A stretch of 64,000 nt of DNA from contig NZ_FQUP01000001.1 in assembly GCF_900129325.1 (NCBI RefSeq), positions 310,001 to 374,000 of the forward strand, written 5' to 3'. The position numbers and the translations under genes were made by a program. Source of the stretch: Kaistia soli DSM 19436 (GTDB lineage: Bacteria; Pseudomonadota; Alphaproteobacteria; Rhizobiales; Kaistiaceae). Positions 1 through 8,107 of this stretch are shown here, piece after piece. How positions within the stretch are numbered: position 1 is the first letter of the stretch; every line of letters starts with the position of its first letter. The notes under the pieces are model-generated. The model made no database searches, was not told where the DNA came from, and was given only the letters and a program-made list of their open reading frames with translations.

Positions 1-648
1 ACGCCGGGATCTGCCTTCCGCTATTCGGTCGCGATCGATGTGCTCGGCGGCCTCCTGGAGAGTGCCGCCGGCGCGAGCCTCCCGGAGCTTGTCGCTGCCA
101 AGGTGACGGGACCACTCGGCCTTACAGATACCGAGTTCCACCCCTCGACGATGGATCGCCTCGCCACTGCCTATGCTGACGGTGTCGACAGAGCCGTGCG
201 GATGAACGATCCGCACACCGTCAGCAATGGCGAGATGAACTTCACCTTCTCGCCGTCGCGCGCCTTCGACCGCGAGACCTTTGCGTCCGGGGGCGCCGGC
301 ATGGTCGGGACTGCGCCGGACTTCCTGCGTTTCCTCGAAGCCGTGCGCCAGGGCGGCGCGCCGATCCTGTCGCCGGCAAGCGTCGATCTCCTGACCACGA
401 ACGCCATCGGCGATTTCGATACCAGCGTTGCCGGACGGGGTTTCAGCCTTGGCTGGTCGATCTTTCACCACCCCGAGGCAAGCGGAGCGCCCGTGTCGCC
501 AGGCACATGGCAGTGGGGTGGTGTCTATGGCCACTCCTGGTTCGTCGATCCCATTCGTGCGCTGTCGGTCGTTTCGTTCAGCAATACGGCGCTCGCCGGT
601 GTCGGCGGGCCCTATCCCGATGCGATCCGCGACGCCGTCTACGGCTAA
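1..648 (+). CDS. Serine hydrolase, beta-lactamase/penicillin-binding-protein fold, C-terminal part
   Basis: The reading frame is open from base 1, so the start lies outside the window and the GTG at 40 is not the true start. The visible part begins with an F-R-Y-S-V-A motif, which fits the Tyr-x-Asn-like second catalytic motif of class C beta-lactamase-fold hydrolases, followed by the usual helix ending in PLGLTDTEFHP. Near the end, G-V-Y-G-H-S-W resembles the third (KTG-like) motif in its HxG form. The family includes beta-lactamases, esterases and D-alanyl-D-alanine peptidases; the catalytic Ser-x-x-Lys is upstream and unseen. Substrate cannot be told. The downstream DUF1214 gene starts about 90 bases later on the same strand. 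Confidence 0.8.
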   Translation, partial: TPGSAFRYSVAIDVLGGLLESAAGASLPELVAAKVTGPLGLTDTEFHPSTMDRLATAYADGVDRAVRMNDPHTVSNGEMNFTFSPSRAFDRETFASGGAGMVGTAPDFLRFLEAVRQGGAPILSPASVDLLTTNAIGDFDTSVAGRGFSLGWSIFHHPEASGAPVSPGTWQWGGVYGHSWFVDPIRALSVVSFSNTALAGVGGPYPDAIRDAVYG

Positions 649-741
649 GCAAGCCGCCGCATTCTTCCCGCCGACGACCTGGGATGGTTGGCGCCGCGCC
701 GGACGAACAGCTATCGTGAATGGCCTCAACCGGGTCAAAGC

Positions 742-1314
742 GTGCGCCTGCTGATCAATCTTCTCGTTGCGATCGCCATCGCAGTCATCGTCGGCCTTGG
801 TTCGGCCTGGCTGGTACTCGATCGCGAGCGGATTTTCGGCGCGATGACGCGTGGGGCCTGGACGGCCTGGCCGGAACTCGGCAGTCCCAATGCCGACCCC
901 TACAGCCGCGCCGAGCTTGCCCGCAGCGGCGCACTGCCGCTTGGCGACGGCGAGGGTATCGCTTTCGTCGCCGACAGCGATGACAGCGGCGCGGCGCTTA
1001 CGGACCGCTGCAACTATGTCGTCAGCGGTCAGACGCCGGCCGCGCGGCTGTGGACACTCACCGTAACCGACCGCGCCGGAAACCTCTTCGAGACCCCGGC
1101 CCATCGGCATGGCTTTCACGCGCGCGAAATCCTCCGCCGTGAGGACGGCAGCTTTGCGATCGCCCTTTCCGGCGAGCCTCAGCCGGGCAACTGGCTGCCT
1201 GTCACCGGGAGCGGCCCGCTGCGCCTGACGCTGCGCCTCTATGATACGCCGCTGACCTCCAGCGGCATTGGCGAGGCGACCCTGCCGGCGATCACGAGGA
1301 AGGCCTGCCGATGA
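742..1314 (+). CDS. DUF1214 domain membrane-anchored protein
   Basis: A protein of about 190 residues with one N-terminal membrane segment (roughly residues 2-24, LLINLLVAIAIAVIVGLGSAW) followed by an extracytoplasmic domain. The motif W-T-L-T-V-T-D-R-A-G and the later sandwich-like segment match the DUF1214 family, which in rhizobia usually sits next to a short DUF1254 protein, as here. I chose the GTG at 742 because it falls immediately before the membrane segment; an upstream ATG at 688 in the same frame would add a poorly folded basic stretch. Function is unknown for the family. Its stop overlaps an ATG that begins a 21-codon reading frame leading to the next gene. Confidence 0.75.
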   Translation: MRLLINLLVAIAIAVIVGLGSAWLVLDRERIFGAMTRGAWTAWPELGSPNADPYSRAELARSGALPLGDGEGIAFVADSDDSGAALTDRCNYVVSGQTPAARLWTLTVTDRAGNLFETPAHRHGFHAREILRREDGSFAIALSGEPQPGNWLPVTGSGPLRLTLRLYDTPLTSSGIGEATLPAITRKACR

Positions 1315-1372
1315 CGGCGCATCGCAAGGCGTTTGCGACCGCATGGTTCGCCACGAATGGGAAGCCGCGCCG

Positions 1373-1957
1373 ATGAAGCGCCTGCTCCTCTATGGTCTTG
1401 GCGGCTTGCTGCTGGGTGGCATCATCCATATCGCGGCGATCCTGCTGGTGCCGGACTTTGCGACCCGCGATGCCTGGACTTCCCTCGGGCGGCTTGGTCC
1501 GGATGGCGTCTTCCATCTTCTGCCGGAGGGCGACGCCGGCACGACAGGGCTGACCGATCTCGATCCAGCCATGGCTCATGCCGCCTGCCGTTTCACGCTG
1601 CTGGAAGGCCCGATCCGCATTCGGGCAAAGATGCCGGATGAATTCTGGTCGCTCGCGGTCTTCGATCGGCGCGGCAGCAATGTCTACAGCCTCAATGACC
1701 GCACCGCCGAGCGCAGCGACATCGACCTTGTGATCGCGACGCCGCTGCAGATGGCCAAACTGCGCGAGAACCCGCTTCCGGCACTCGACCGCGCCATCAT
1801 CATCGAACTGCCGCTCACACGCGGCTTCCTGCTGATCCGCGCCTTCGTGCCGAATCCGACGCTCGCCCCGGCCGCTGAAACCGCCCTTCGATCGGCGGAT
1901 TGCGCGGCCAGCCTGACGGCGCCTGATAATGGCAGCGACCCTTCCGCGGCCCCCTAG
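1373..1957 (+). CDS. DUF1254 domain membrane-anchored protein
   Basis: About 194 residues: an N-terminal membrane segment (residues 4-22, LLLYGLGGLLLGGIIHIAAI) and an extracytoplasmic domain with the stretch F-W-S-L-A-V-F-D-R-R-G-S-N-V-Y-S-L-N-D, typical of the short DUF1254 proteins that pair with DUF1214. The ATG at 1373 is preferred because the hydrophobic segment follows at once; an ATG at 1343 is in frame and would add ten residues. It forms an operon with the DUF1214 gene. Longer DUF1254/DUF1214 fusions are known in other bacteria, so the two products may act together in the envelope; this is inference. Confidence 0.75.
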   Translation: MKRLLLYGLGGLLLGGIIHIAAILLVPDFATRDAWTSLGRLGPDGVFHLLPEGDAGTTGLTDLDPAMAHAACRFTLLEGPIRIRAKMPDEFWSLAVFDRRGSNVYSLNDRTAERSDIDLVIATPLQMAKLRENPLPALDRAIIIELPLTRGFLLIRAFVPNPTLAPAAETALRSADCAASLTAPDNGSDPSAAP

Positions 1958-2038
1958 AACGGCGCCGATGCTCGCGAGCGCCTCTCGCAATCCGTCCATT
2001 CTAGCCAGACGTCGAGCCCGATCACCCGGTGTCCGGAG

Positions 2039-2206
2039 TCAACCGCCTGCCTTGGCAGGAGCAGGCTGCGGCAGTGTCGGAGGGGGCGGACTCTCGCGCT
2101 CGATGCGGACGCCGGAAAAGATGACAATTTCGCCGCGCGGCGCGCCCTTTTGCAGCGGGCGAGCGCGGCGGCGCGTTGCCGTCGTGTAGGGCAGGATGCT
2201 TCCCAT
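2039..2206 (-). CDS. Small conserved hypothetical protein (55 aa)
   Basis: A 55-residue reading frame beginning M-G-S-I-L-P and containing the segment G-E-I-V-I-F-S-G-V-R-I-E-R, which I recognise as a recurring motif in short rhizobial proteins of unknown function. The ATG at 2204-2206 is preceded on the minus strand by a GAGGGGG ribosome binding site, whereas the frame further upstream (to 2278) has no such support. It is basic in the first half and proline-rich at the end. It converges with the DUF1254 gene and diverges from the DUF2336 gene. No function can be assigned. Confidence 0.6.
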   Translation of the reverse strand: MGSILPYTTATRRRARPLQKGAPRGEIVIFSGVRIERESPPPPTLPQPAPAKAGG

Positions 2207-2395
2207 GCGGCCCCCTCGGAGATCCGGCGGTTCGATCTCGTCGAACGTCCTGGATGCTCTCGGCTTGATGAAAATCATTAAAACGCCCGCAAGGTTAACA
2301 GTCCGTCAACGACTTGCCGCGAGAGTGTTCATCGAGCGCTTCGCTCTCCTGGTACCCGCGTCATCATGCATCCCTCATTTCCTTCGGATGGTCTC

Positions 2396-3778
2396 ATGGC
2401 TATGGCCGTGTCCAACCAGCAAAGCCGCGATGCCGCCCTTCTCAGGGCGACCACGGAGCTGTTCGTGCTCGAGGCAACCCACGACCCGGACGAGATCCGC
2501 CGGTTCGAGGAACTCGCAACTCATTTCCTGCCGCGCGTTTCAGCGGCCGATCGGGCATTCGTCGCCGAGCGGCTGTCGAAGAGCAAGGACGCGCCGTCGG
2601 CGATCCTGCGCCAGCTCGGCAAGGATCTCGTCGAGGTCGCGAGCCCGATCCTGAAGCGCTCCCCGGCGCTCGGCGAATTCGACTTTCTCACCATCATGGC
2701 CTCGACCGGCCATGCCCATCACCGGCTGATTGCGACCCGAACCGATCTCTCCCCGCTCGTCGTCGCCGCCTTGCGGCTGACCGAGGATGCCGAGGTCGTC
2801 GCGCGCGTCGCGCACTACCCGGAAGTGATGACCGAGAGCGAGGCGCTGGCCGCAGAGGCAGAGCAGGCGACCGAAGTCGCCGACGAGCGCGCGCCCCCGG
2901 TCGAACTGGCGGCCGCAGCCGAGCCTGCCGATCTGCCTCCGATCCCGGCTGAAGCTCTGGCGATCAGCGATACGCCGGACGAAGTGCCGGCCAGCCCCGA
3001 AGCGCGTGAGATCTTCGCCGCCGTGCGTGCTCTCGCCTTCACCTTCGAGGCGCAGGAGCGTGAACGCCTGCAGACTGCGGTGTCCGCGCCGGCCCCCGCC
3101 ACGGCCGAGCCGGCTGCACCCGCAACGGCAGCCGCAGAACCCGCACCGGCAGCGCCTGAGCCGCAGGCTGAAACGCCTGCCCCGACTGCGCCGCGCGGCG
3201 CCGCCGCGTTTCTGGACCTCGACCGGTCAGAACGGCTCGCATTGCTGCAGGAGGTTGCCGGCCATCCTGCTTCCCCTCGCGCAGGCACGTCCGTCATTGA
3301 TGCGGATCATGCCTTCCGGCTGGCGCTCGGTAAGGCGCGCCTTGCCTCGCTCGCCCGGAAGCGTCAGCGCGAGGCCCTGATCCGCACATTGGCACAGGGG
3401 CTTCGGCTGCCGGAGGTCGAAGTCGCCGCGCTGATGGACGACCCATCCGGCGAGGCTTTGGTGGTCCTCCTGCGCGGGATTGGTCTTTCGGAAGACGAGG
3501 CGCAGCATGTCCTGCTGTTCGCCAATCCCGTTGTCGCGGCAGGCATCGAGAATTTCGAACGGCTGGCGCGGCTTTTGGCAGAGACCAAGGAAAGCGTCGC
3601 GGCGGAGCTCATCGCCGGCTGGCGAAGCGGCGAAGCGCAGCAGAAACCCGGTCATGCACCTCTCTTCGCAGACGTCGAACTGCGGCGCAGCATCATCCCG
3701 GCTGCCATGCAGCCACGGCGCGAGGCCGCATCGCAGGAGCCTCCGGAGCGCAGCATCTTCGGTCTCAGGAGCCGCTAA
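2396..3778 (+). CDS. DUF2336 domain protein
   Basis: About 460 residues. The first 150 are alpha-helical, repeat-like and match DUF2336 (segments such as L-P-R-V-S-A-A-D-R-A-F-V-A-E-R-L and the T-G-H-A-H-H motif), a cytoplasmic family of Alphaproteobacteria without a known activity. Residues about 155-265 form an Ala/Pro/Glu-rich linker of low complexity. The C-terminal 190 residues are again helical, with a possible second copy of the fold. Start is uncertain: ATG at 2366, 2396 or 2402 are all in frame and none has a clear ribosome binding site. Its TAA stop is directly abutted by the stop of the convergent DUF1491 gene. Confidence 0.75.
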   Translation: MAMAVSNQQSRDAALLRATTELFVLEATHDPDEIRRFEELATHFLPRVSAADRAFVAERLSKSKDAPSAILRQLGKDLVEVASPILKRSPALGEFDFLTIMASTGHAHHRLIATRTDLSPLVVAALRLTEDAEVVARVAHYPEVMTESEALAAEAEQATEVADERAPPVELAAAAEPADLPPIPAEALAISDTPDEVPASPEAREIFAAVRALAFTFEAQERERLQTAVSAPAPATAEPAAPATAAAEPAPAAPEPQAETPAPTAPRGAAAFLDLDRSERLALLQEVAGHPASPRAGTSVIDADHAFRLALGKARLASLARKRQREALIRTLAQGLRLPEVEVAALMDDPSGEALVVLLRGIGLSEDEAQHVLLFANPVVAAGIENFERLARLLAETKESVAAELIAGWRSGEAQQKPGHAPLFADVELRRSIIPAAMQPRREAASQEPPERSIFGLRSR

Positions 3779-4117
3779 TCAGTCGACCAGCTCAAGCAGT
3801 GGGTCGCCTGATTTCTGCTCGAGTTCAACCACCCAGAGGTCAGGATCGAATCGGGTCTCCGATTCGATCCGCGACGAGAGCCTTTCGCGGTCGATCCCGC
3901 CCTCGATGAGACTGAACAGCCGGTCGGGTGGCCGGTCGGTCCCAAACGCGCTCTGCGGCGCTTGGCCATAGAGGTCGAACGTTCCGTCGAGGCGATCGAC
4001 GACCACGAAGATCGCGCCCGCCTCCTGCGCGCCTCGCCGCGTCACTGCCGCGAAGCCGCCCTCAACAAAAGCACGCCGCACATAGGCCGCAACCCAAAGC
4101 GCCGATGTCACGCGCAT
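3779..4117 (-). CDS. DUF1491 family protein
   Basis: 112 residues beginning M-R-V-T-S-A-L-W-V-A-A-Y-V-R-R, the characteristic opening of DUF1491 proteins, followed by a G-A-I-F-V-V-V-D-R-L-D-G strand and a C-terminal D-P-D-L-W-V-V-E-L-E motif. Small soluble alphaproteobacterial protein of unknown function. A longer frame reaches 4204, but family members start at the MRVTSALWV sequence. Lies upstream-to-downstream behind the peptidoglycan-binding protein gene on the same strand with a gap of about 115 bases, and converges on the DUF2336 gene with no intervening base. Confidence 0.85.
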   Translation of the reverse strand: MRVTSALWVAAYVRRAFVEGGFAAVTRRGAQEAGAIFVVVDRLDGTFDLYGQAPQSAFGTDRPPDRLFSLIEGGIDRERLSSRIESETRFDPDLWVVELEQKSGDPLLELVD

Positions 4118-4232
4118 CGTTCTTGTTCCTGACGTCGGGTCTGAAGATGAATGATAGGCCGCTATCGGTGCAACAGCATGGTTATCGTAGCGCAGAGCGT
4201 TCAACCGGCTGCTGGGAGGGACGTTCCCCGCG

Positions 4233-5102
4233 CTAGATCGACTTCATCGCGCCGATCATCACCAACTTCGCCATCAGCGCGTCGTCGGCCTCGCCCGTGA
4301 GAGCCAGTCCGTTGTCGAGCTGGAAGCGGCGGATCGCATCCTCGGTATCGCCGCCGCCCTTGCCGTCAACACGGATCGGACCATAGCCGATGTCGTTCAG
4401 CGCCGTCTGCACCTTGCGGATGCGCGCCGCGGACTGGGCGTGATCGATAGATCCCGTCGCGGTCGGATCGGAAGCGGCTGGATCCGTCGCGCCGCTGGCC
4501 GAGGTCGGAATGAGGGCCGGAGGCACGATCTCGTCGGGCGTCGCAGCGCTCGTGCGGGGTAGAGCCTTCTTCAATTGCACCAGCAGACGTGCGCTTGGCT
4601 GGCCCGTCGGCACGAGGCCGATGCGCATCTCGAAGGACGACAGAGCCGCGCGAGTCTGTGGTCCGATCTTGCCGTCGATCGGCCCGTCATAGAGTTTCAG
4701 CGCCGCCAGCGCGCGCTGCGTATCGGCGACCAGCGTCGCGGAATCTGGCGCCGCGGTCGGCAGCGGCGGAGCATTTGCGGCAGCCACTGCAGGTGTCTGG
4801 CTAGTGCTGAGACTGGCGCTCGGACTCGGGCTTGCGACCGTAGCGGCCCGGGTCTTTGGCGCTGGCGCGGCCGTCTCTTCGTCACCCGCGCGCGTGACAA
4901 AGAAGGGCGCGGGATGATGCGCGGTCTGGAAATAAGCGGCATTTGAGATGATCGTGCCGATCACCATCACGACCATGACGAAACCGCCCGAGCGCACCGG
5001 ATTCTCGATGACGAGATCCGTCAGGCGGCCGAAAAGGCCGTCCGCTTCGGTGTAGACGTCGCGCCGCCGCACGGGGCGCGGTTTCGCTGCCCGTTCACGC
5101 AA
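4233..5102 (-). CDS. Membrane-anchored protein with two peptidoglycan-binding domains
   Basis: 289 residues. A basic cytoplasmic N-terminus (K-P-R-P-V-R-R-R) leads to one membrane segment at about residues 37-56, then a Ser/Thr/Ala/Pro linker and two PG_binding_1 domains (about 120-175, with L-Y-D-G-P-I-D-G-K-I-G-P-Q-T, and 222-280, with D-G-K-G-G-G-D-T-E-D-A-I-R-R-F-Q). No catalytic domain is present, so it probably anchors to the cell wall from the inner membrane. The TTG at 5102 has a GGGAG sequence at good spacing and overlaps the stop of the histidine kinase by 8 bases; a TTG at 5144 would also be in frame. The overlap suggests translational coupling to the kinase. Confidence 0.8.
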   Translation of the reverse strand: MRERAAKPRPVRRRDVYTEADGLFGRLTDLVIENPVRSGGFVMVVMVIGTIISNAAYFQTAHHPAPFFVTRAGDEETAAPAPKTRAATVASPSPSASLSTSQTPAVAAANAPPLPTAAPDSATLVADTQRALAALKLYDGPIDGKIGPQTRAALSSFEMRIGLVPTGQPSARLLVQLKKALPRTSAATPDEIVPPALIPTSASGATDPAASDPTATGSIDHAQSAARIRKVQTALNDIGYGPIRVDGKGGGDTEDAIRRFQLDNGLALTGEADDALMAKLVMIGAMKSI

Positions 5103-6864
5103 TGCGTCGCTCCCTCTCGAAAGCGACCGCGTCCCTATCAGCAACGCGCCGCTCGGCGGCCGGCTTTGCCCTTTCGGCCGGCAATGTTACCGAAATCGTG
5201 GTGCCGCGGCCGGGTGCGCTGTCGATGGCGAGGCTCCCGCCATGCAGATGAACGAGGCCTTTGACGACCGAAAGCCCGAGGCCCGTCCCCTCATAGCGGC
5301 GATTGATGTCCGCATCGGCCTGGACGAAGGGCGTGCCGAGGCGTGGCAGGTCTTCAGGTGCGATGCCGATCCCGGTGTCGATGACCTCAATGATAACTCC
5401 GCTCCCGGTCTGCCGGCTTGCGACCGTGATTGTGCCGCCAGCCTCCGTGAACTTCACCGCATTGGAGAGGAGATTGAGCAGGATCTGCTTGCAGGCGCGG
5501 CGGTCGGCAATGACGGCCGGTAGTCCCGGCTCGAGGCGCCGCACCAGCTTGAGTTGCCGGCTGGCGATCTGGTGCGACATCATCTCGATCGCGCTGTCGA
5601 CAAGGCCAGCGACCGGCACGGGCTCGACGTGGATCTCGAAGCGACCCGCCTCGATCTTCGACATGTCGAGAATGGTGTTGACCACGTCCAGCAAATGCTC
5701 GCCGGAGGAGCGGATCAGGCGAGCATAGTCATGATGCCGTTCAAACTCGAAACGGCCGAACAGCTGCTGTTCGAGGATATCGGAGAAACCGATGATCGCG
5801 TTGAGCGGCGTGCGGAGTTCGTGGCTCATATTGGCCAGGAACTGGCTCTTGGCGCGGTTGGCCTGCTCGGCTGCGCTGCAGGCTTCGGCGAAGGCCGTTT
5901 CCTGCGCCTTGCGGCTGCTGACATCGCGCGTGACGGCGACCACCGTCCGTCCCGACGCGGGGTCGATGACGGGCCGGCAGCGCATTTCGGCCCAAAGATA
6001 GGGACCGGTGTCGCCGGCTCCCGAGCGCAGGCGGAATTCGGCGGTGATGGCCTCGCCAGTGCGGTCGGCCTCCGACAGCGCCCGCAGGAAGGCGGGCCGG
6101 TCGGCAATATGGACGCGGTGGAACAGGCCTTGGCCAACGAGGTCCGCCGGCGGACAGCCGACCAACGCGCGCGCCGCTGGCGAGGCGAAGCCGACATCGC
6201 CGTTGGCGGTGTGGCGGGTGATGAGATCAGTGGCGTTGTCGGCAAGCAACCGGTAGCGGGTATCGCCAAGACGCGCCGCAAGACGCGCCTCGTTATGGAC
6301 GGTCTCGATCCTGATCGCGATCAGCACGGCATAAAGCACCGCGCTGCCGATGACGGCCGGCGCGAAGAGCGGCGACAGGGCGAACGGCACCGGCGACACC
6401 CCCGCCAAAGCGAGCGCCCAGAGAGCGCCAAGCGCCGCGGCGGCCAGGGCGGCTGCGCTGACGACCACGCGCCGCGAGCCGGACAACGCCGCTTCGGCCG
6501 GCACCACCGCGAGCCAGGCCAGCGCCGGCGACGCCAGCCCACCCGTGAAGGCGGCGATCCAGCCAACGAGGCCGGTCAGCGACAGGGCGGAGAGCAGATG
6601 CGCATCGGCATAGCGGCCCGTGCGCGAAAGGAAGGCGGCGATCGGTAGCGGCGTCACCAGCCACAGGAAGGCAACCGCGACGGCGGGCGACGGCAGGCCT
6701 GCGAAGGCCAGCCAGAGCGGCATCGCCATCAGCGCGGCGAGCCCTGCGGCGAGATGGGCGGCGATGAACGCGCGATGACGACCCGCGACAAGCGTATCGC
6801 CCGTCGCCGAGCCATGTACCAGCCCGTCCATGATCCGCCGCAAGGGCTCTAAGGAAACCGTCAT
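5095..6864 (-). CDS. PAS-domain sensor histidine kinase (PleC/DivJ-like)
   Basis: 589 residues from the chosen ATG at 6864. The first ~190 residues hold several hydrophobic segments, so the sensor region is membrane-embedded. A PAS domain follows (about 205-325), then a HisKA domain with phosphoacceptor His348 in N-M-S-H-E-L-R-T-P-L-N-A-I-I-G-F-S, and an HATPase with D-T-G-I-G-I and G-T-G-L-G-L-S. The H-box wording is that of the PleC/DivJ group controlling polarity and cell cycle in Alphaproteobacteria, though many general sensors share it. No response regulator gene is nearby. A start at 6915 would add 17 residues. The gene overlaps the peptidoglycan-binding protein gene downstream, hinting at an envelope-related signal. 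Confidence 0.85.
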   Translation of the reverse strand: MTVSLEPLRRIMDGLVHGSATGDTLVAGRHRAFIAAHLAAGLAALMAMPLWLAFAGLPSPAVAVAFLWLVTPLPIAAFLSRTGRYADAHLLSALSLTGLVGWIAAFTGGLASPALAWLAVVPAEAALSGSRRVVVSAAALAAAALGALWALALAGVSPVPFALSPLFAPAVIGSAVLYAVLIAIRIETVHNEARLAARLGDTRYRLLADNATDLITRHTANGDVGFASPAARALVGCPPADLVGQGLFHRVHIADRPAFLRALSEADRTGEAITAEFRLRSGAGDTGPYLWAEMRCRPVIDPASGRTVVAVTRDVSSRKAQETAFAEACSAAEQANRAKSQFLANMSHELRTPLNAIIGFSDILEQQLFGRFEFERHHDYARLIRSSGEHLLDVVNTILDMSKIEAGRFEIHVEPVPVAGLVDSAIEMMSHQIASRQLKLVRRLEPGLPAVIADRRACKQILLNLLSNAVKFTEAGGTITVASRQTGSGVIIEVIDTGIGIAPEDLPRLGTPFVQADADINRRYEGTGLGLSVVKGLVHLHGGSLAIDSAPGRGTTISVTLPAERAKPAAERRVADRDAVAFERERRIA

Positions 6865-7146
6865 ACGCAAAACACTGTTGGCGGCGCAGTTCCGGCCTTC
6901 GGCCGCGCCCCGCAAGACGCCTCTTGCGGGATAAGGTCATGCTCTCAGTTCCGGCTTAAGGAACGCTGAAGGTAGGATCTGGCCGGGCTGGTCCGGCGAA
7001 GCGGAACCTGCCCGGCAGATCGATAAAATTTGAATCAACATTCCCTGAAAAGCTGAACGCAGCCTTCAATCACCCCGTGCATTGTCCTCCTCAGATCACG
7101 GATTACGTGACTGCCTCAGCTTGTATCTGCGTTCGGAGGGCACCTC

Positions 7147-7542
7147 ATGTTCATCATTCGCGCCGCGTTCTGGCTGTCGATCGTGCTGCTGCTCATTCCG
7201 GGCGACCCGGCCACGGGCGGCAAGAGCGCAAGCGCAGGCGCCGTCGACGCCGTGCTGGCGGCGCGCGCGGTCGTCGCCGATCTCTCCAGCATCTGCAGCC
7301 GGCAGCCCGATGTGTGCGAGCATGGCGGGGCAGCCTTGCAAGCTGTCGGTGCACGCGCCTGGCAGGGCGCGGCGACTCTTGTTTCTCGTTTCGACGGCAG
7401 CGCATCGCCGGAGCCGGCCACTGCCGCGCCCGCCACGCTCGGTACATTGACGAGCGATGACGCATCCCCGGCCTGGCAGCCGCCGGTCAAGGCCACCGGT
7501 CATCCGCCGAAGCCTTTGGCAAAAGGCGCCGGTAACGCCTGA
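7147..7542 (+). CDS. DUF5330 family protein
   Basis: 131 residues with an N-terminal hydrophobic segment (residues 2-19, FIIRAAFWLSIVLLLIP) that may be a signal anchor, then a region with the two-cysteine segment I-C-S-R-Q-P-D-V-C matching the small rhizobial DUF5330 family. The ATG is preceded by GGAGGG at 7136-7141 with good spacing. Function unknown; predicted to lie in the membrane or periplasm. It diverges from the histidine kinase gene across about 280 bases and precedes sufE on the same strand. Confidence 0.8.
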   Translation: MFIIRAAFWLSIVLLLIPGDPATGGKSASAGAVDAVLAARAVVADLSSICSRQPDVCEHGGAALQAVGARAWQGAATLVSRFDGSASPEPATAAPATLGTLTSDDASPAWQPPVKATGHPPKPLAKGAGNA

Positions 7543-7671
7543 GGCGCCCATACTGGCGGCCACCCGACAAGCGCGGCCGGTCTTCTCGTCTCGCCATGGG
7601 CGCTGTTTTCTTCGTCCGGCATGGGCGCCGCTGCTGTTCCCCTCCTCGCGGCGAAGCGCTATATGCCGGCC

Positions 7672-8103
7672 ATGAACACGCCCGCACCACCGACCATCGA
7701 CCAGATCATCGAGGACTTCGGGTTTCTCGATGAATGGGAAGATCGCTACCGCTATCTGATCGAGCTCGGCCGCACACTGGCCCCCATGCCGCCCGAGGCA
7801 CACAACGACATCAACAAGGTTCAAGGCTGCGCCAGCCAGGTCTGGCTGCAGAAGACGATCCGCGACGAGGGCGGCGCGCGGCGGATCGACTTCCTTGGCG
7901 ACAGCGACGCCCTCATCGTCAGCGGACTCGTTGCGATCGTGATCGCGCTTTATTCGGGTCGGACGCCGGATGAGATCCTGGCCATCGATCCGGAAGCGGT
8001 TTTTGCAACGCTCGGCCTCAAGGACCACCTGTCCCAGCAGCGTTCCAACGGCCTTCGCTCCATGGTAGCGCGCATCCGCAACGAAGCCGCCGCGACCGCG
8101 TGA
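7672..8103 (+). CDS. sufE: SufE family cysteine desulfuration protein
   Basis: 143 residues. SufE accepts sulfane sulfur from the cysteine desulfurase SufS and passes it to the SufBCD scaffold for Fe-S cluster assembly in the cytoplasm. The family core is plain: E-W-E-D-R-Y-R-Y-L-I-E-L-G near the start and N-K-V-Q-G-C-A-S-Q-V-W, whose Cys53 corresponds to the sulfur-accepting cysteine (Cys51 in E. coli). Start may be 7663 or 7672. No other suf genes lie in the window. The stop is separated by only four bases from that of the convergent DUF6456 gene. Confidence 0.93.
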   Translation: MNTPAPPTIDQIIEDFGFLDEWEDRYRYLIELGRTLAPMPPEAHNDINKVQGCASQVWLQKTIRDEGGARRIDFLGDSDALIVSGLVAIVIALYSGRTPDEILAIDPEAVFATLGLKDHLSQQRSNGLRSMVARIRNEAAATA

Positions 8104-8107
8104 CTCC

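Noticed and set aside
5554-6648. Plus-strand open frame of 364 codons
   Set aside because: Lies opposite the PAS histidine kinase, whose domains are clear. The translation is Arg/Gly/Asp-rich with no familiar domain; typical antisense shadow of a high-GC gene.
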